In this document: positions 1 to 10,989 of the stretch, one piece after another
Layout: every line of letters starts with the position of its first letter
Numbering within the stretch: the stretch's first letter is position 1
From: Cannabis sativa
Taxonomy: Eukaryota; Streptophyta; Magnoliopsida; Rosales; Cannabaceae
NCBI RefSeq assembly: GCF_029168945.1
Contig: NC_083603.1
Coordinates: 3,100,001 to 3,164,000, forward strand
DNA length: 64,000 nt
Reading direction: 5' to 3'
Made by a program: the position numbers and the translations under genes
The notes under the pieces: generated by a model
Database searches by the model: none
The model's input: the letters and a program-made list of their open reading frames with translations, nothing else
What the model was told of the DNA's origin: nothing

Positions 1-324
1 ATTATAGGACCTTTCTTCTCTCCCTTTTGGGTCCGAATAATTAGTCTAAAAATGAATTGGATTTGATTTACTATTGTTATCAGTGTAATTTAATATCGAG
101 TCTCTCACATATTCTCTGTGAGACAAGACATCAATAATGATTTGTTATGTTATGAGTGTTGGGTGTTATAAAGTGCCTTATAATAATGGTTTATGTAATG
201 TTGTTAATTACAAAACTTTGTGTTTGTTTAAGATTTCTTGCAACAAATTAGCTATAGAATTAATGATTATTATGAATAGAAATTTTTTATAGTGGATATA
301 CTAATTTAGGTAACACAACTCAGA

Positions 325-758
325 GCAAGAGCAAGAGCCAGTTTCCTTCCGAGTAATTAAACTCGAGCAGCACGGTTCTACAATCATACACATCCTTCTT
401 AACAAAATCAGACTCTCACACCTCACTATGAGTACACAAACATTACTTCTCCATGGTTTGAAATGATTGTATTCCCGAAATTAGATATCTTGGGCTCGTA
501 GTAAGAATCAAGTAAGGAACATCTCGAGCTTATTCTACGATAAAAACAAATCGAGAGATACTTGTGATGCAACCATGCCAATCCTCTAGCTATTCCCATG
601 CAAATTTTAATACTCATACACCATTGCAGGATATCATCTTTGCTTTCAACTCAATGTAAGTAATCATGGAGATTCCTATTGGGCATGTGTTTGTAGACCA
701 AAAACTTTTCATTTTCAACTGTGCAAAACCCTAAAAGAGGGATTAAGTAGTTGTGTTT
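325..758 (-). pseudogene. Receptor-like protein kinase fragment, broken
   Basis: Read on the minus strand, this stretch gives kinase subdomains in order: a PLLGFC segment, then FLVYKHMPN (hinge), MGIARGLAWLHH (helix before the catalytic loop), RRISSRCSLLD in place of the catalytic loop, PKISNFG in place of the DFG region, and, after a frame change, VKKDVYDCRTVLLEF (subdomain IX). This order and wording fit leucine-rich-repeat receptor kinases, especially those with a degenerate catalytic loop such as the BIR group. There is an in-frame stop after NRNLHDYLH, a later stop and a frameshift. The ATP-binding lobe, LRR ectodomain and membrane segment are absent. It is a decayed fragment, not a working gene. 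The exact subfamily is uncertain. Confidence 0.7.
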
Positions 759-865
759 CAATCTATAGTCAGAGCCAAAAACTCATATGCAAATTGGCTC
801 TTGTTGTGTTACTAATTCTCATAACACTTTGGAAAACATACCCTTGTACATCATCCACATGTAGA

Positions 866-1060
866 GTCAGCCCTGAGTTAAAATGGGCTATAGGCAAGAA
901 AAAAAAATTGAGCCCTTACTATAAAAGTAAATGGTATTTTAAAAATTATTAAAAAAAATATGCGTATTTTTTAAAAGGTATTTTTTTTTTATTTGAGCTC
1001 CTAAAATGAGTGGGCCCTAGGTGCGGGCCTAACCTGCTATGCCTAAGGCCAGTCCTGTCC
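866..1060. repeat. Possible hAT-like MITE
   Basis: An AT-rich core is bounded by related ends: GTCAGCCCTGA on the left and GGCCAGTCCTG on the right. The inner flanks mention gggctataggca on one side and tgggccctaggtgcgggcc on the other. The inverted ends are imperfect and no target duplication is clear, so the assignment is tentative. Confidence 0.3.
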
Positions 1061-1100
1061 ACGTGTTTCCTCTTCCTATCACGTTAGCCATGATGAAATT

Positions 1101-1960
1101 GTCTGTTAGCTTTACAAGTTATATTGGAATAAGTTTGTTGTGTAAATCCCCTTATAAGCTCAAGTTTAATACCCCATAATAGAACATTATAAGTGTGTCT
1201 TATGGCCAAGACTAGTATACACACACTCAAATAGAAGACTAACTGTTTTCAGTTACAATAAATAAAAGAAGAAGAAGAAAACTTATAGCTCAAATACTTC
1301 CTATGAGCCTAACTACCCTAACCAATTCTACAACTTATAAATAGCCAGATCAAAGCTCTCAAGAACTACCTAAAGCAATTTTTCATCTTCTGCGAGATGG
1401 GTTAGAGTGAGAGAGTAGAGAGTGAAGCTCCTCGGAGCTCTATTGTAATCCCATACACGAAGAAAGAAATAGAGAAAAGTTAGAGTAATATCGAGAGAAA
1501 AACAAAGAGAAAATAAAATAGTGAATAAAAAATATTATCAACCAAGAAATTGTGGTTTGAAATATAAAAAAAAAACACTTGTAATTATCTGTTGAATAGT
1601 GAAGATCAAGCTACTCTGAGGTGAGCTTGACGGAGAAGTAACCCATGTTCTGGGGTGAACTCCGAGATCAAATCTCTGTGTTCGATTCTACTTTTTGTTT
1701 GTTTTCTCAAATCCTAACTCTCATTAATTTGTTTATGTGTGTGAGTTCGTGTTCTTGATCTTGTGTGTGCGCTATTGATCTCTGGATCGTGTGTGTGCGA
1801 TCTGTTTGTAATCTTTGAGCTTGAACTTCTATGGTTTTTATCAAAGAAGGGGAAGAAGATTCGAGATTGTATCTCGAGAAGGCTAAATCGTTTAATAACT
1901 TTTAGGGTTTTGTTGTCTTGTTTGTTGGCCGGATCGAGTCCTCGCTACAAAAAATATTAC
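1101..1960 (+). repeat. LTR-like remnant (possible Copia LTR)
   Basis: The stretch starts near TGTTAGC. It contains a TATA-like TATAAATAG at about 1337, a purine-rich leader and the palindromic-looking gctcctcggagctc. It reads like the U3-R-U5 of a plant LTR, but no primer-binding site, partner LTR or target duplication is visible. The 67-codon ORF at 1763-1966 has no recognisable features and is treated as chance. Confidence 0.3.
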
Positions 1961-2718
1961 TTCTAGTCACAATGAAAAAATTGTGACTAATTATAAATTA
2001 TTATTTTTATGTTGTGAAACAAAAAATTTACATCATTAGCAAAAATCATTATGCCCAATTCATCATTCATAAATGAAGTGACTTTAGCAAAAATAGCATA
2101 ACAACACGATTACACGTATCATTCGAGAGGTGAATCAAAGTAAAATGATTAGAAAAATACTTACTAAACACCTTAGCCACATCATCTATAGAATAGACCC
2201 CTCTCCCATTCTCATCAAGAATACTAGAAATTCGATATGAGCACATCAACCAGAAGCACATTTGTGAAAGTGAGAAGAGTTTTTATCCTCAAGTTTCAAT
2301 CAACTATTCTTCACCTAAGACCCATTATTTCTCTTCCTTCTCATGAAGAATGTCAAGTTTCATCTCAATTTTCGAAGCTCATCACTCTCACACTAGACAA
2401 ATTTGCACCAACAATTTCAAGTTCATTTAATTTTTTTGTAATGGCCCGTTTATATCTAAAGTGAGTATTTTTATTGAGAAATACTAAAAAGTACTTATGC
2501 TTAATATATTTCTCAAGTGTAATATTGCTTTTGGTGTAAGTTTCACTTTTTTTAATAAATATTATAAAAAATTATTAACTAATTATAGAACGGCACTTCA
2601 TCGTGGTGCTAAGTATCAAGTTCCTCATAGCAATATACTCATTTTTATTCCATTTATCAATCTTAGAGGCCACTGCCTCTATATTCCTAGTCACATTCAA
2701 AAGGGTCCGAAATAAAAT

Positions 2719-3089
2719 GGTAAATACTATTTTGGATACTGTGTTTTGCAAAAGTTATTAATTACATTATCTGTTTTGTAAAATGACAAAATAAACCTTG
2801 TATTTCTAAAATAGTACAAATAAGACCCTAAAATAATTTTTTGTCAAAATAAAATTTAATATTAATCTGATCTAAAGATATTAAGACAAAACTGTTTACA
2901 TTTTTTGTATACGTTCGTATTAGGAATTGTCTTCAAGTTGGTTATATTAAAAAATAAAATTGTCAAAAATTAAGCTCAATGTCCTATTTTTACTATTTTG
3001 GAAAATACAAGGTCTATTTTGTCATTTAACAAAACAGAGGATTCAATCAGTAATTTTTACAAAACACAAGATCTAATATGGTATTTACT
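2719..3089. repeat. Long-TIR MITE, family A
   Basis: This is a near-palindrome of about 370 bp. The left arm begins ggtaaatactattttgga and the right arm is its degenerate complement ending tggtatttac. The arms run through most of the element. Other copies lie at 21798-22160, 47880-48241, 51043-51395, 53816-54148, 61743-62093 and 63844-64000. No coding capacity. Confidence 0.75.
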
Positions 3090-3199
3090 CAAAATAAAAT
3101 AAAATAAAAAAGCTTGAAGGCCATTAATATGTATTCTTAAACCAAAAACATAAATAAAAAAGATATGAGTCCTTTAATTAATGCATATATATGGAAGGG

Positions 3200-3515
3200 A
3201 TTATTTCATAAATACACAAAAATAACAAAAAAAAATTACAAAAATATAATTTCACGGAAATTTAAATATTTTTACGAATTTTTTGATTTTATTGACAGAA
3301 AATACGGTCTTTTTATGTTGTACTCTTGTTAATTTGTTGTTGATTTTTGTTATTTGTATGTTATTTTTTGTTGTTGTTTTGATGTTATTTAGATGTTATT
3401 TTCACGAATTTTTATGTAGTTTTCTTGTTGTTTTTGTGTTGTTTTTATAAAAAAGTACTGTAAAAATATAAAAAAAAATCTTTAACCGTAAAAGTATAAT
3501 TTTTTCTTAAAAAAA
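3200..3515. repeat. Dispersed AT-rich repeat (tgttattttgttgt type)
   Basis: A stretch rich in gttgt/tgttatt with flanking acggaaattt and taaccgtaaaagtata recurs at 6870-7180 and, inverted, at about 43365-43560. Copies share the aaatacggtct / tgttgtactcttgtta core. Class unknown, non-coding. Confidence 0.5.
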
Positions 3516-3730
3516 ATGATACCTTATGTAATTAACCCTATATGAAATGAATCAAGAATGAACAAGAAATTAAATAGGAATGAGAAATGGAATTTAAAGA
3601 TGACTCTTAATTATTAAATTAAATTAATACATGCTGACATGTCACTAAGTAGGTTTGGAAAAGTCAAAGATAGACAAAATATGTATCTTTATATCACTTT
3701 GAATTTCGATTCAAGTGCTATTATTTGGTT

Positions 3731-3916
3731 GAAATGCTAAAAGTTACCGGTAGTAGTGTCAATCACCCTCCTACGTGTCAATATTACTATTGGTCTAATT
3801 TAGTATTGGGTTTCATATAGTTTAATATAATAACTTTTAAAGAGTATCGCTAACCAATCATAAGGCGACACGTCTGAAGGGTACTAGGCACCACTGGTGC
3901 CTAATAGCAATGCTCT
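3731..3916. repeat. Short MITE, family B (GGTGCCTAG type)
   Basis: About 185 bp with inverted ends: gaaatgctaaaag on the left and taatagcaatgctct on the right. Near the right end is a short palindrome, ggcaccactggtgcc. The middle carries tattgggt...taatataataactt...agagtatcgctaacc, which identifies the family. Related copies occur at 3970-4368, 17977-18110, 21590-21765, 44882-45396, 45405-45597, 54985-55862, 57931-58114 and 62608-62790. Confidence 0.7.
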
Positions 3917-3969
3917 ATTTGTTACTACAATTCACCTATGTTTAAAAAATTTAGTCAATAATTTAATAG

Positions 3970-4368
3970 AGAATTACTAAAAGATATTATTAGTCACTAT
4001 AAGAAATTTTACTTTTAATTATAATAAAACTTGTATTTAAAAGTTAAAAAATTATGACTAATTACATATATTCTTATGTTGCGATTAAAATGTTCGTGAT
4101 TAAAAGTATTAGCAGTCATAAAAAATACAATTTGTTGAGACTAAAAATCATATTTAGTCACTAAAAAATTATATTATAACTAAAAAGTTGTCACTGAAAT
4201 ATTTTTTTTAGTGAGTCCTTCTCGGTGTCATACCACTATTTATATAATTAAGTATTGGGTCGGGTCCCATATAAATTAAAAAAATACTTTTAAAGAATAT
4301 CGCTAACTAATCGTAAAATGTTAACTATAAAAAGTACTGAACATCGCTGATACTACGCAATTACAATC
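3970..4368. repeat. MITE family B copy split by a CACTA MITE
   Basis: The left end gagaattactaaaag and the later parts (tcggtgtcataccactatt, agtattgggtcgggtcccat, agaatatcgctaac) belong to family B. They are interrupted by the CACTA-type element at 3995-4213, which is flanked on both sides by the trinucleotide AGT. Confidence 0.6.
3995..4213. mobile_element. CACTA-type MITE with 3-bp target duplication
   Basis: It begins CACTATAAGAAAT and ends TTTTTTTTAGTG, the usual CACTA terminal form. The 3-bp duplication AGT lies at 3992-3994 and 4214-4216. The interior is built from agtcacaa / ttgtgactaaaa modules on both strands. It belongs to the same family as 16719-17033, 31290-31625, 35718-36030 and 37142-37456. 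Confidence 0.7.
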
Positions 4369-4398
4369 CTCAATTTAAAGTGAACTCATGTATAAATT

Positions 4399-5226
4399 AA
4401 TTTTTAAAGGGAAATTTAATTTTCTATACTTAAAAAATCTTAATATTTTATTCTTAAACCAATATATTTCAAACTAAAAAATATATGACACTTTTATCTA
4501 AAACCCAAAAATACCCCTCTCATAACTCAGCCCTATTTTTTCCCAACCCGCATATGCATCGGACCCTCCCATCGGACCCGTCGGACCCCCAACTTGCAAG
4601 CATCGGACCCCCCATCCCCCGTCGGACCCCCCCATCGGACCCCAACCCAATTTTTTCTCCCAACTCGCAAGCATCGGACCCCACATCGGGGTGCCCATCG
4701 GACCCGTCGGACTCTCCATCGGACCCCTGTTTTTTTTTTTTGGTTTTCGATTGAGGCTCACGGGTTGAGAGAGAGGAAGAGAGAGGGGGGCTGGGTCCTT
4801 CGTCGGAGGTGGTGGGTGGTCCTCGGTGGTCGTCGGAGGTGGTGGAGGTGAGCTGTGGAGGTGAGCCGTGGAGGTGGTGGTGCGTTTGGGTGGTCCTCAC
4901 GGGTTGAGAGAGAGGAAGAGAGAGGGGGGCTAGGTGGTCCTCGGTGGTCTTCGGAGGTCGTCAGAGCCGTGCTCTTTGGTTGAGCCGTGGAGGTTGTGGG
5001 ACGATTTGGGTGGGGCAGCGAAGAGATGCCGAGATAGAGAGAAAAAGAGAGATCGATGCAGAGAGAGTTTGAGGGAAGGAGAGAGAAAGGGTTTGAGTTT
5101 TTGACAGAGGTATTTTTGGGTTTTTGAAAAAGTAGTCATATATATTTTCAATGTAGAAAAGTATTAGTTTAGGGAAAAAATTATCCCCTAATGCATGCAT
5201 AGAAATTCAAATTTCCCTTTTTAAAT
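4399..5226. mobile_element. Long-TIR element with GC-rich interior (Pack-MULE-like)
   Basis: The ends are long inverted repeats. The left arm from about 4399 reads tttttaaagggaaattt. The right arm around 5195-5226 is its complement (aaatttccctttttaaatt). The arms stay alignable for about 110-120 bp, down to aaaacccaaaaatacc on the left and ggtatttttgggttttt on the right. Inside is strikingly GC-rich DNA: about ten copies of a catcggaccc-type unit, then a ggtggtcctcggtggtc region with a duplicated ctcacgggttgagagagagg block (4757 and 4895). Long TIRs plus a GC-rich, gene-like payload is the Pack-MULE pattern. No 9-bp target duplication was visible, so the class is an inference. The overlapping ORFs here are low-complexity readings of the repeat. 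Confidence 0.5.
4556..4730. repeat. Tandem repeat of a catcggaccc-type unit
   Basis: About ten imperfect copies of a 9-15 bp unit, (c)atcggacccc, lie within the GC-rich core of the surrounding TIR element. A longer unit containing actcgcaagcatcggacccc occurs twice (around 4588 and 4662). On either strand it reads as repetitive Pro/Asp/Ser or Gly/Met/Trp peptides, so the open frames here are artefacts of the repeat. Confidence 0.75.
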
Positions 5227-5830
5227 TGGCATGAAGTGGGCTTGTTTGTAACCTACAATAGCATCATACATATATGCTTTATATATATAAAAAAGATATT
5301 ATATAAATATTATATATAGAATCAAATTAATCAAGAACAAAAAATCCAAAAACAATTGGAATCTTACCATATTAATATTGTGTTTGTGTTCGAATAAAGT
5401 AATGATTGATAATAATAAGACTATTTAGTTAATAAAATATAATAAATATGTCTCACTTTATTTTATGCATGAATGAACGTACGTACCCAATATTATACAA
5501 TTTTTTTTATATAAAGATATATGTATGCTAAATTAATCAATTTTAAAGGTATTATATGCATATTCTAAAATAAAAGAAATATATAAAATGCATGGTTTTC
5601 ATGTAAAGTAATTTGATCTCCCCCACCCACTCAAAAGCCATATCTTTATTTATTTTATTTTATTTTTACTTTTATATATAAAAAAAATCAATTTTAGTAA
5701 TTTTTTTATTTGTATTGCAAATTAATTAATTATTAACCACACACATCAAATCCCATATGAATGAATTGCAAAAAAAAAAAAAAACAAAAGATACATCGTG
5801 GATGGCAAAAGTCAAGCTTTCACATTATAC
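5227..5830. other. AT-rich spacer, nothing recognised
   Basis: Simple AT-rich sequence with short atatat and poly-A runs. No open frame with family features and no clear terminal repeats were seen. Confidence 0.5.
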
Positions 5831-5837
5831 ACGCTAT

Positions 5838-6288
5838 GTTAGTCTTTAGAGACAGTTTTTTCACCCCCATTTATAAAAAGGAAAGCTAAAGGATGTAAAA
5901 ATACCCGCTATATTTGAAATTGACATTTAGAGGCGGTTTTTTGATAAAAACCGTAGGTATAAAATTATATTATACCATTTAGGCAGTTAGAAATTAAATA
6001 TTAATTTTTTTTTTTCTGGTTGACCCTATGGTGTCGATTCCTTCATAGGAACCGACGGCATAGGGTACACGGTTTGCTGAAAAAATTGAAATTCGCGACC
6101 TTTTGGCGTCAGTTGCTACGCCACTTATGGCGTCGGTTATTGGCTAGGAACTGACGCCATAGGGGTCCATATGACATCGGTTCATATAAACCTTTTAGCG
6201 TCACCCTGATCAGTATCGGTAGCGAATTTTACGAAAATCGATGCTGAAAGGGCTTAAAAACCGCCTCTAAAGGGGGTTTTTGTAGTAG
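5838..6288. repeat. CACTA-like MITE with ggcgtcggtt modules
   Basis: The right end, cctctaaagggggtttttgtagtagtg, resembles a CACTA terminus. The left part has ctttagagacagtttttt and later tttagaggcggttttttgata, both complementary to it. The middle repeats ggcgtcrgtt and cctatggygtcg on both strands. The exact left boundary is unclear. Confidence 0.5.
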
Positions 6289-6500
6289 TGATTATTATTT
6301 TTATATAATAACTAAAAAATGTGTATGTATTTTTAGTCACAATACTTGTTGTGACTAAAATTAAATTAGTGACAATTTGTATCCAAATAATATATTTTAG
6401 TTACAAATAATTTTTTATTATGACTAAAAGTTACATTTAATTAAAAAAATTATATTATAATTAAAAAATTGTCACTAAAAATATTTTTTTTGTAGTATAT
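6289..6500. repeat. CACTA-type MITE copy (degraded left end)
   Basis: It has the agtcacaatacttgttgtgactaaaa module, then ttaaattagtgacaattt, and ends tttttttttgtagtat, matching the 3' end of the family seen at 16719-17033. The left terminus runs into the preceding element. Confidence 0.5.
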
Positions 6501-7774
6501 GTAGAGAGATAAAGAAAAAAGATGATATTCCAATTTATTGAAGCTCTTTTTAGTCATGTATATTGATGTTACCTCACCTTATTATATACCACTATATAAA
6601 ACCAGCTTTTATGCACCCCAAAAAAGAAAGTATAATAAATAATACTAATATTAAAAAAGTGCATGCAATGGAACTGTGTTTTTGGCTTCACATGCATGCA
6701 TGAAAACATCTCATATAATAATAAAAGATAAATAATAAAGAAGATAAATTTTTTTATATTCTCCACAAAAAAGTTGGGTTATCAACTTATGTCCTACATT
6801 AAAAGAGTAATTATGAATTGTTTTGAATATATGCGTTTTATTTATTTTATTAGTACGAGGTCTTAAAATAAATGGATTATTTTTAAAAAAATATATATAA
6901 AAATTACAAAAAAAAAAAGTCATACGAAATTTTAAATATTTTTATAATTTTATTTACATAAAATATAAGGTCTTTTAATGTGTTTTTATGTTGTACTCTT
7001 GTTATTTTATTGTTAATTTTTTTTATTATTTTTTACATTATTTTGATATTATTTTCTTGTTACTTAGTGATTTTCTTATTGCTATCATGTTTCTTATAGA
7101 ATACCGTAAAATATGTATAAAAATATTAAACGTAAAAAATGTAAAATTTTTACCAAAAATAGTAGTTTATATAGTTTTTCCTAAAATAAAATCGTGAGAG
7201 TTTAGACCCAAATCAGAGAATATTATATAGGATTATTTACAAAAATATGGGGGAATTTTTTTTTTATTTACATGGCAAGCAAATTTAATTGCAGCAAAAT
7301 ATGACATTTTTTTTAAAAAAGAACTTAAAAATATAAGATAAATCATCATAGTTAAGTAATACCATAAAAAACTTAAAAAAAATATATATAAATTTTACTT
7401 ATATATAATCAAAATTATTTTCGAAGAAACTAGTTAAAAATAATTTTGTTAAAGCAATGAATTAAGAAATCAATCACTTTCATGTAATCAAAAGTACTAA
7501 TTTTTTAATGAAATAACAGTTACGAATACCAAAACTCATATAAATTCACATGTTTTGTTTTCTATTTTACTGTATGGAGTATTGAATAAATTCAACATAA
7601 TACCAAAACTAAAACTAATCACAAACTTCTCATAAATTCTAAGACTCGATCATCAACCCACTATTTAAAATAATTTCTTGATAAAAAAATCTATTTTCTG
7701 TATTTTAAATTTTTATAATAAAAAATCAAATATGGCATTTGAAAGGAAATATAATAAAAATATGACATAAAAAA

Positions 7775-10700
7775 TCAATATATATATAAAGGAAGGTTTT
7801 AAGGAGGTTGAGGTGGCATCACACATGAAGTTTTTTCTATATTTTCTATTTTCTCCATTATTTTCTAATTATTTTTATAAAAATAAAAATTTGTAACAAA
7901 AAAACTATTCATATTCTTGTATCTCTTATCATCATTTATCTTTATATTAAAAAAAGACTATTTGTATTCTTTATATAACTCTTTTTCATTTATGTTTATA
8001 TATTAATTATCAAAACTATTTGTATTCTTCTACTAAAAATTTAAACTAAATATTTTCTTGCATGGTTTATTATGTTTATATATAGTACCCCAAACTCAAG
8101 TTAAACTTTGTGTCCATTCATATAAGTTTCAAGTTGTTGTTATGCTCTATCTCTCTCTATATATATTATATGTTTTTTTTTTTCATTTTATTTGCAATAA
8201 TAATTCGCTTTTAGATTTATTGTTATGTTTTTTTTTTCTAATTCTTGATGTTTTATTGTAGATTACTTGGCAATGGTTATGAATTCACGAGGTCTTCTCC
8301 AATGGAAATATTTCACAACAAAACTATTGGGTAATTTTTCTTTTGCTTTGAAAGATATTATCACTAGAACTATCATATGCATTTAGATTCAATTTCATTT
8401 CATTATACTTTTCTTCACAACGCTTAATCTTTTGTCATGCATAAGAATATAAATTATCATTTTGCAATCTATATATAATCATTTTTCAGTTAAGATTTTA
8501 TTTTTTTTGGAAATCTTTTTAAACACCTTATTATATTTGGTGAGAATATTTTTTATACTTTATAATTTTTATTTTTTATTATGATATTTGTTCTAAGTAA
8601 TCTTTAATCATAATAAAATGAATTGCTTATTTTGATATGTATATATATTATTATTGTTGTTATTTTCTACATACAAATTCATCATGTCTCATAAAATCAT
8701 GATGACATAATCTGAAGTTAACCAAAATATATTCTTTGGTTTGTTATAAAAAGAATTAGAATTGAGTCGTGACTAAATATTCATCACCTTCTACGTACAT
8801 AATATTTTATTATTAATTGTTAGTTAATAAATTTTTTAATTTTTTTTATATAATATTAATAATGATAATTACATATTATTAATATTATTTAATATATGAA
8901 AACTATTAAGAAATTATTATAAATAAGAATAACTTATATTAATTTAACATAGTTACATCTCAAGAGTCATTACACAAGAAGGGAATAGAATATAAATATA
9001 AATATATATTTACATCTTTATATATATATTTACAAATATATATAGTTACATAATTACATCTTTATATATAAATATATAGGAGAAACTTAGAATGATGTGG
9101 CTATTTCTCATTCCAATATTTTTTTTTGAATGGTCATTTCAATATTATATTTTCTCTAAATTGTAAATTTTTTTAAGTTTTTATTTAATATTTACTAACA
9201 ATAATTAATTAAAAGAGAAAAGAATTTTAATAGACAAATCATATTAATTTTTAATTTTTAATTAATGATAATAAATTATGAAATCATTATCCATTAAGAA
9301 AGCTAATTTTATCTTTTCATTTTTTATAACTTAAATTATATATAATACTTATTATTATTATAATAAAAGCAAACCTATTTAAATTCTTTATTTAATTCTA
9401 ATAATATATGTTATACAATAAATTTTTAATATAAATATCCAATGTTCTACCATAAAAGGACTCATTCAAAGTAGCTTGCCAAAAAAAAAAATTGGTGAAA
9501 AAGTAATTTATACTCATGAAATTGTGAAAATCGTCACCACACTTCAAAATTTAATAAAGAGTTATCGATGCATGGTTGGAGGTTCTACAAATTTATTCAC
9601 GAATTAAGAAGGTGTGCTTCAAGATCTTTATCTTATGTTGTCATCAATTTTCTTATTCATTTTCTACATTCCACTTTGCCCTTTTTATGTAATTTTGTAA
9701 TCGATAAGAACAACAAATGGGTTGTAAGAACATTAATCAATACGTTTTTATTTTCAAAAATTTTTGTCATTCTTGCTCTATGAAAGTAATTTTTTTTATT
9801 TTTTATTTTTTGTATTAAAAAATAACAGCGAAGTGAAATATATGACATCCTAATTATTTATAAAAATTACTGGGTGTATATATACTAACTATAGATTTTA
9901 CATGAAAATATGACTAAAATGTAAGTTATTTTCTTACATATTTTATCTCCTATTTACATTGTATTTGTATTATTTTAATTTTTACAAATATAGGACTTGA
10001 TATGAAATAAAAGAAGATAATTATCAATGTATAAAAAATTGTATTAATTCTCATAAGAACTAAATAGAAAATTCAATATAAACAGGATTTAAAATAAAAT
10101 TATTAGTATTTTTTTTAGAAAGAAAAATTATTATTATTTGAAAAATATAAACAATTTATATAATATACACTTTTAATAGGATATACTAATTAAAAAATAT
10201 TTTAGTAAACAACATTATGTAAAAAAAAATCATGTCATTATATCTAATATATAAATTTTAAACTAAGAGTTGCACATGCAATAAATAAAATATTTTATGT
10301 TTTTGTATCCACTAATATCTATATATTTATATAAAGAAAATCACAAAAGAATTAATATGAGGTGGCATTCTAAAATATTTTATATCTATTTTATTTAAAT
10401 TTCAGTGAATTTAGTTCATTACTCATGGTAAGTTTTTTTTTCCTTTGTGAAAATTTCACATTATGAGTAATTGTTAACTTAATCTTGCCTAATTAGTTAT
10501 AATTTTTTAATTATTTATTTTGAGTTATAAAATCAAAATTTATAATTTAAAAGTCGACTAATATTATTTTTTAATAGCACATCTATAAATTTATAATTTA
10601 TTTATTAGCAATATTTATTAATTTTTAATATTTTTTTTGTTAGCATTTTTAATATTTGTCCCAAAATCATAACCTTTCTAATATATTTTAAAAATAACAA

Positions 10701-10887
10701 ATCATGTTTTCAATTAGAATACTATTACTTTGTTTATAATACACACGTCGAAATTAATGTTATACTTTAAATTATATTACACAATGCGTAAAAATATATA
10801 TATATTCATATATATATATACATATATATACATAAAAAGATTATAAAAATTTGATAACACCGCGCGAAGCGCGGCTTACTTTTCTAG
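7775..10887 (+). mobile_element. Cluster of Helitron-like ends
   Basis: Three Helitron-style 5' starts follow an A: TCAATATATATATAAAGGAAGG at 7775 (followed by gaggtggcatcaca), TCTTTATATATAAA near 9060 (followed by atgatgtggc) and TCTATATATTTATATAAAG at 10318 (followed by gaggtggcattc). One clear 3' end lies at 10860-10887. Parts are probably nested or truncated copies. No Rep/helicase gene is present, so these are non-autonomous. Confidence 0.45.
10318..10887 (+). mobile_element. Non-autonomous Helitron, about 570 bp
   Basis: The 5' end TCTATATAT follows an A, and gaggtggcat lies about 40 bp in, a common plant Helitron start. The 3' end has a perfect hairpin, CCGCGC-GAA-GCGCGG (10860-10874). 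Thirteen bases later comes the terminal CTAG (10884-10887), followed by T as expected for insertion between A and T. The interior is AT-rich and non-coding. Confidence 0.65.
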
Positions 10888-10989
10888 TATAATAAAAAGG
10901 TAAACATTAATCTAATCTCATAAAAATTGACAAACTAAAAACTGCCATATTTTTTAAGTAATGTTTTAAAATTAAATTACATTACAGAA

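Noticed and set aside
4485..4900. Four overlapping ORFs of 85-126 codons on both strands
   Set aside because: They are readings of the catcggaccc and ggtggtc repeats in a TIR element: low complexity and no domain.
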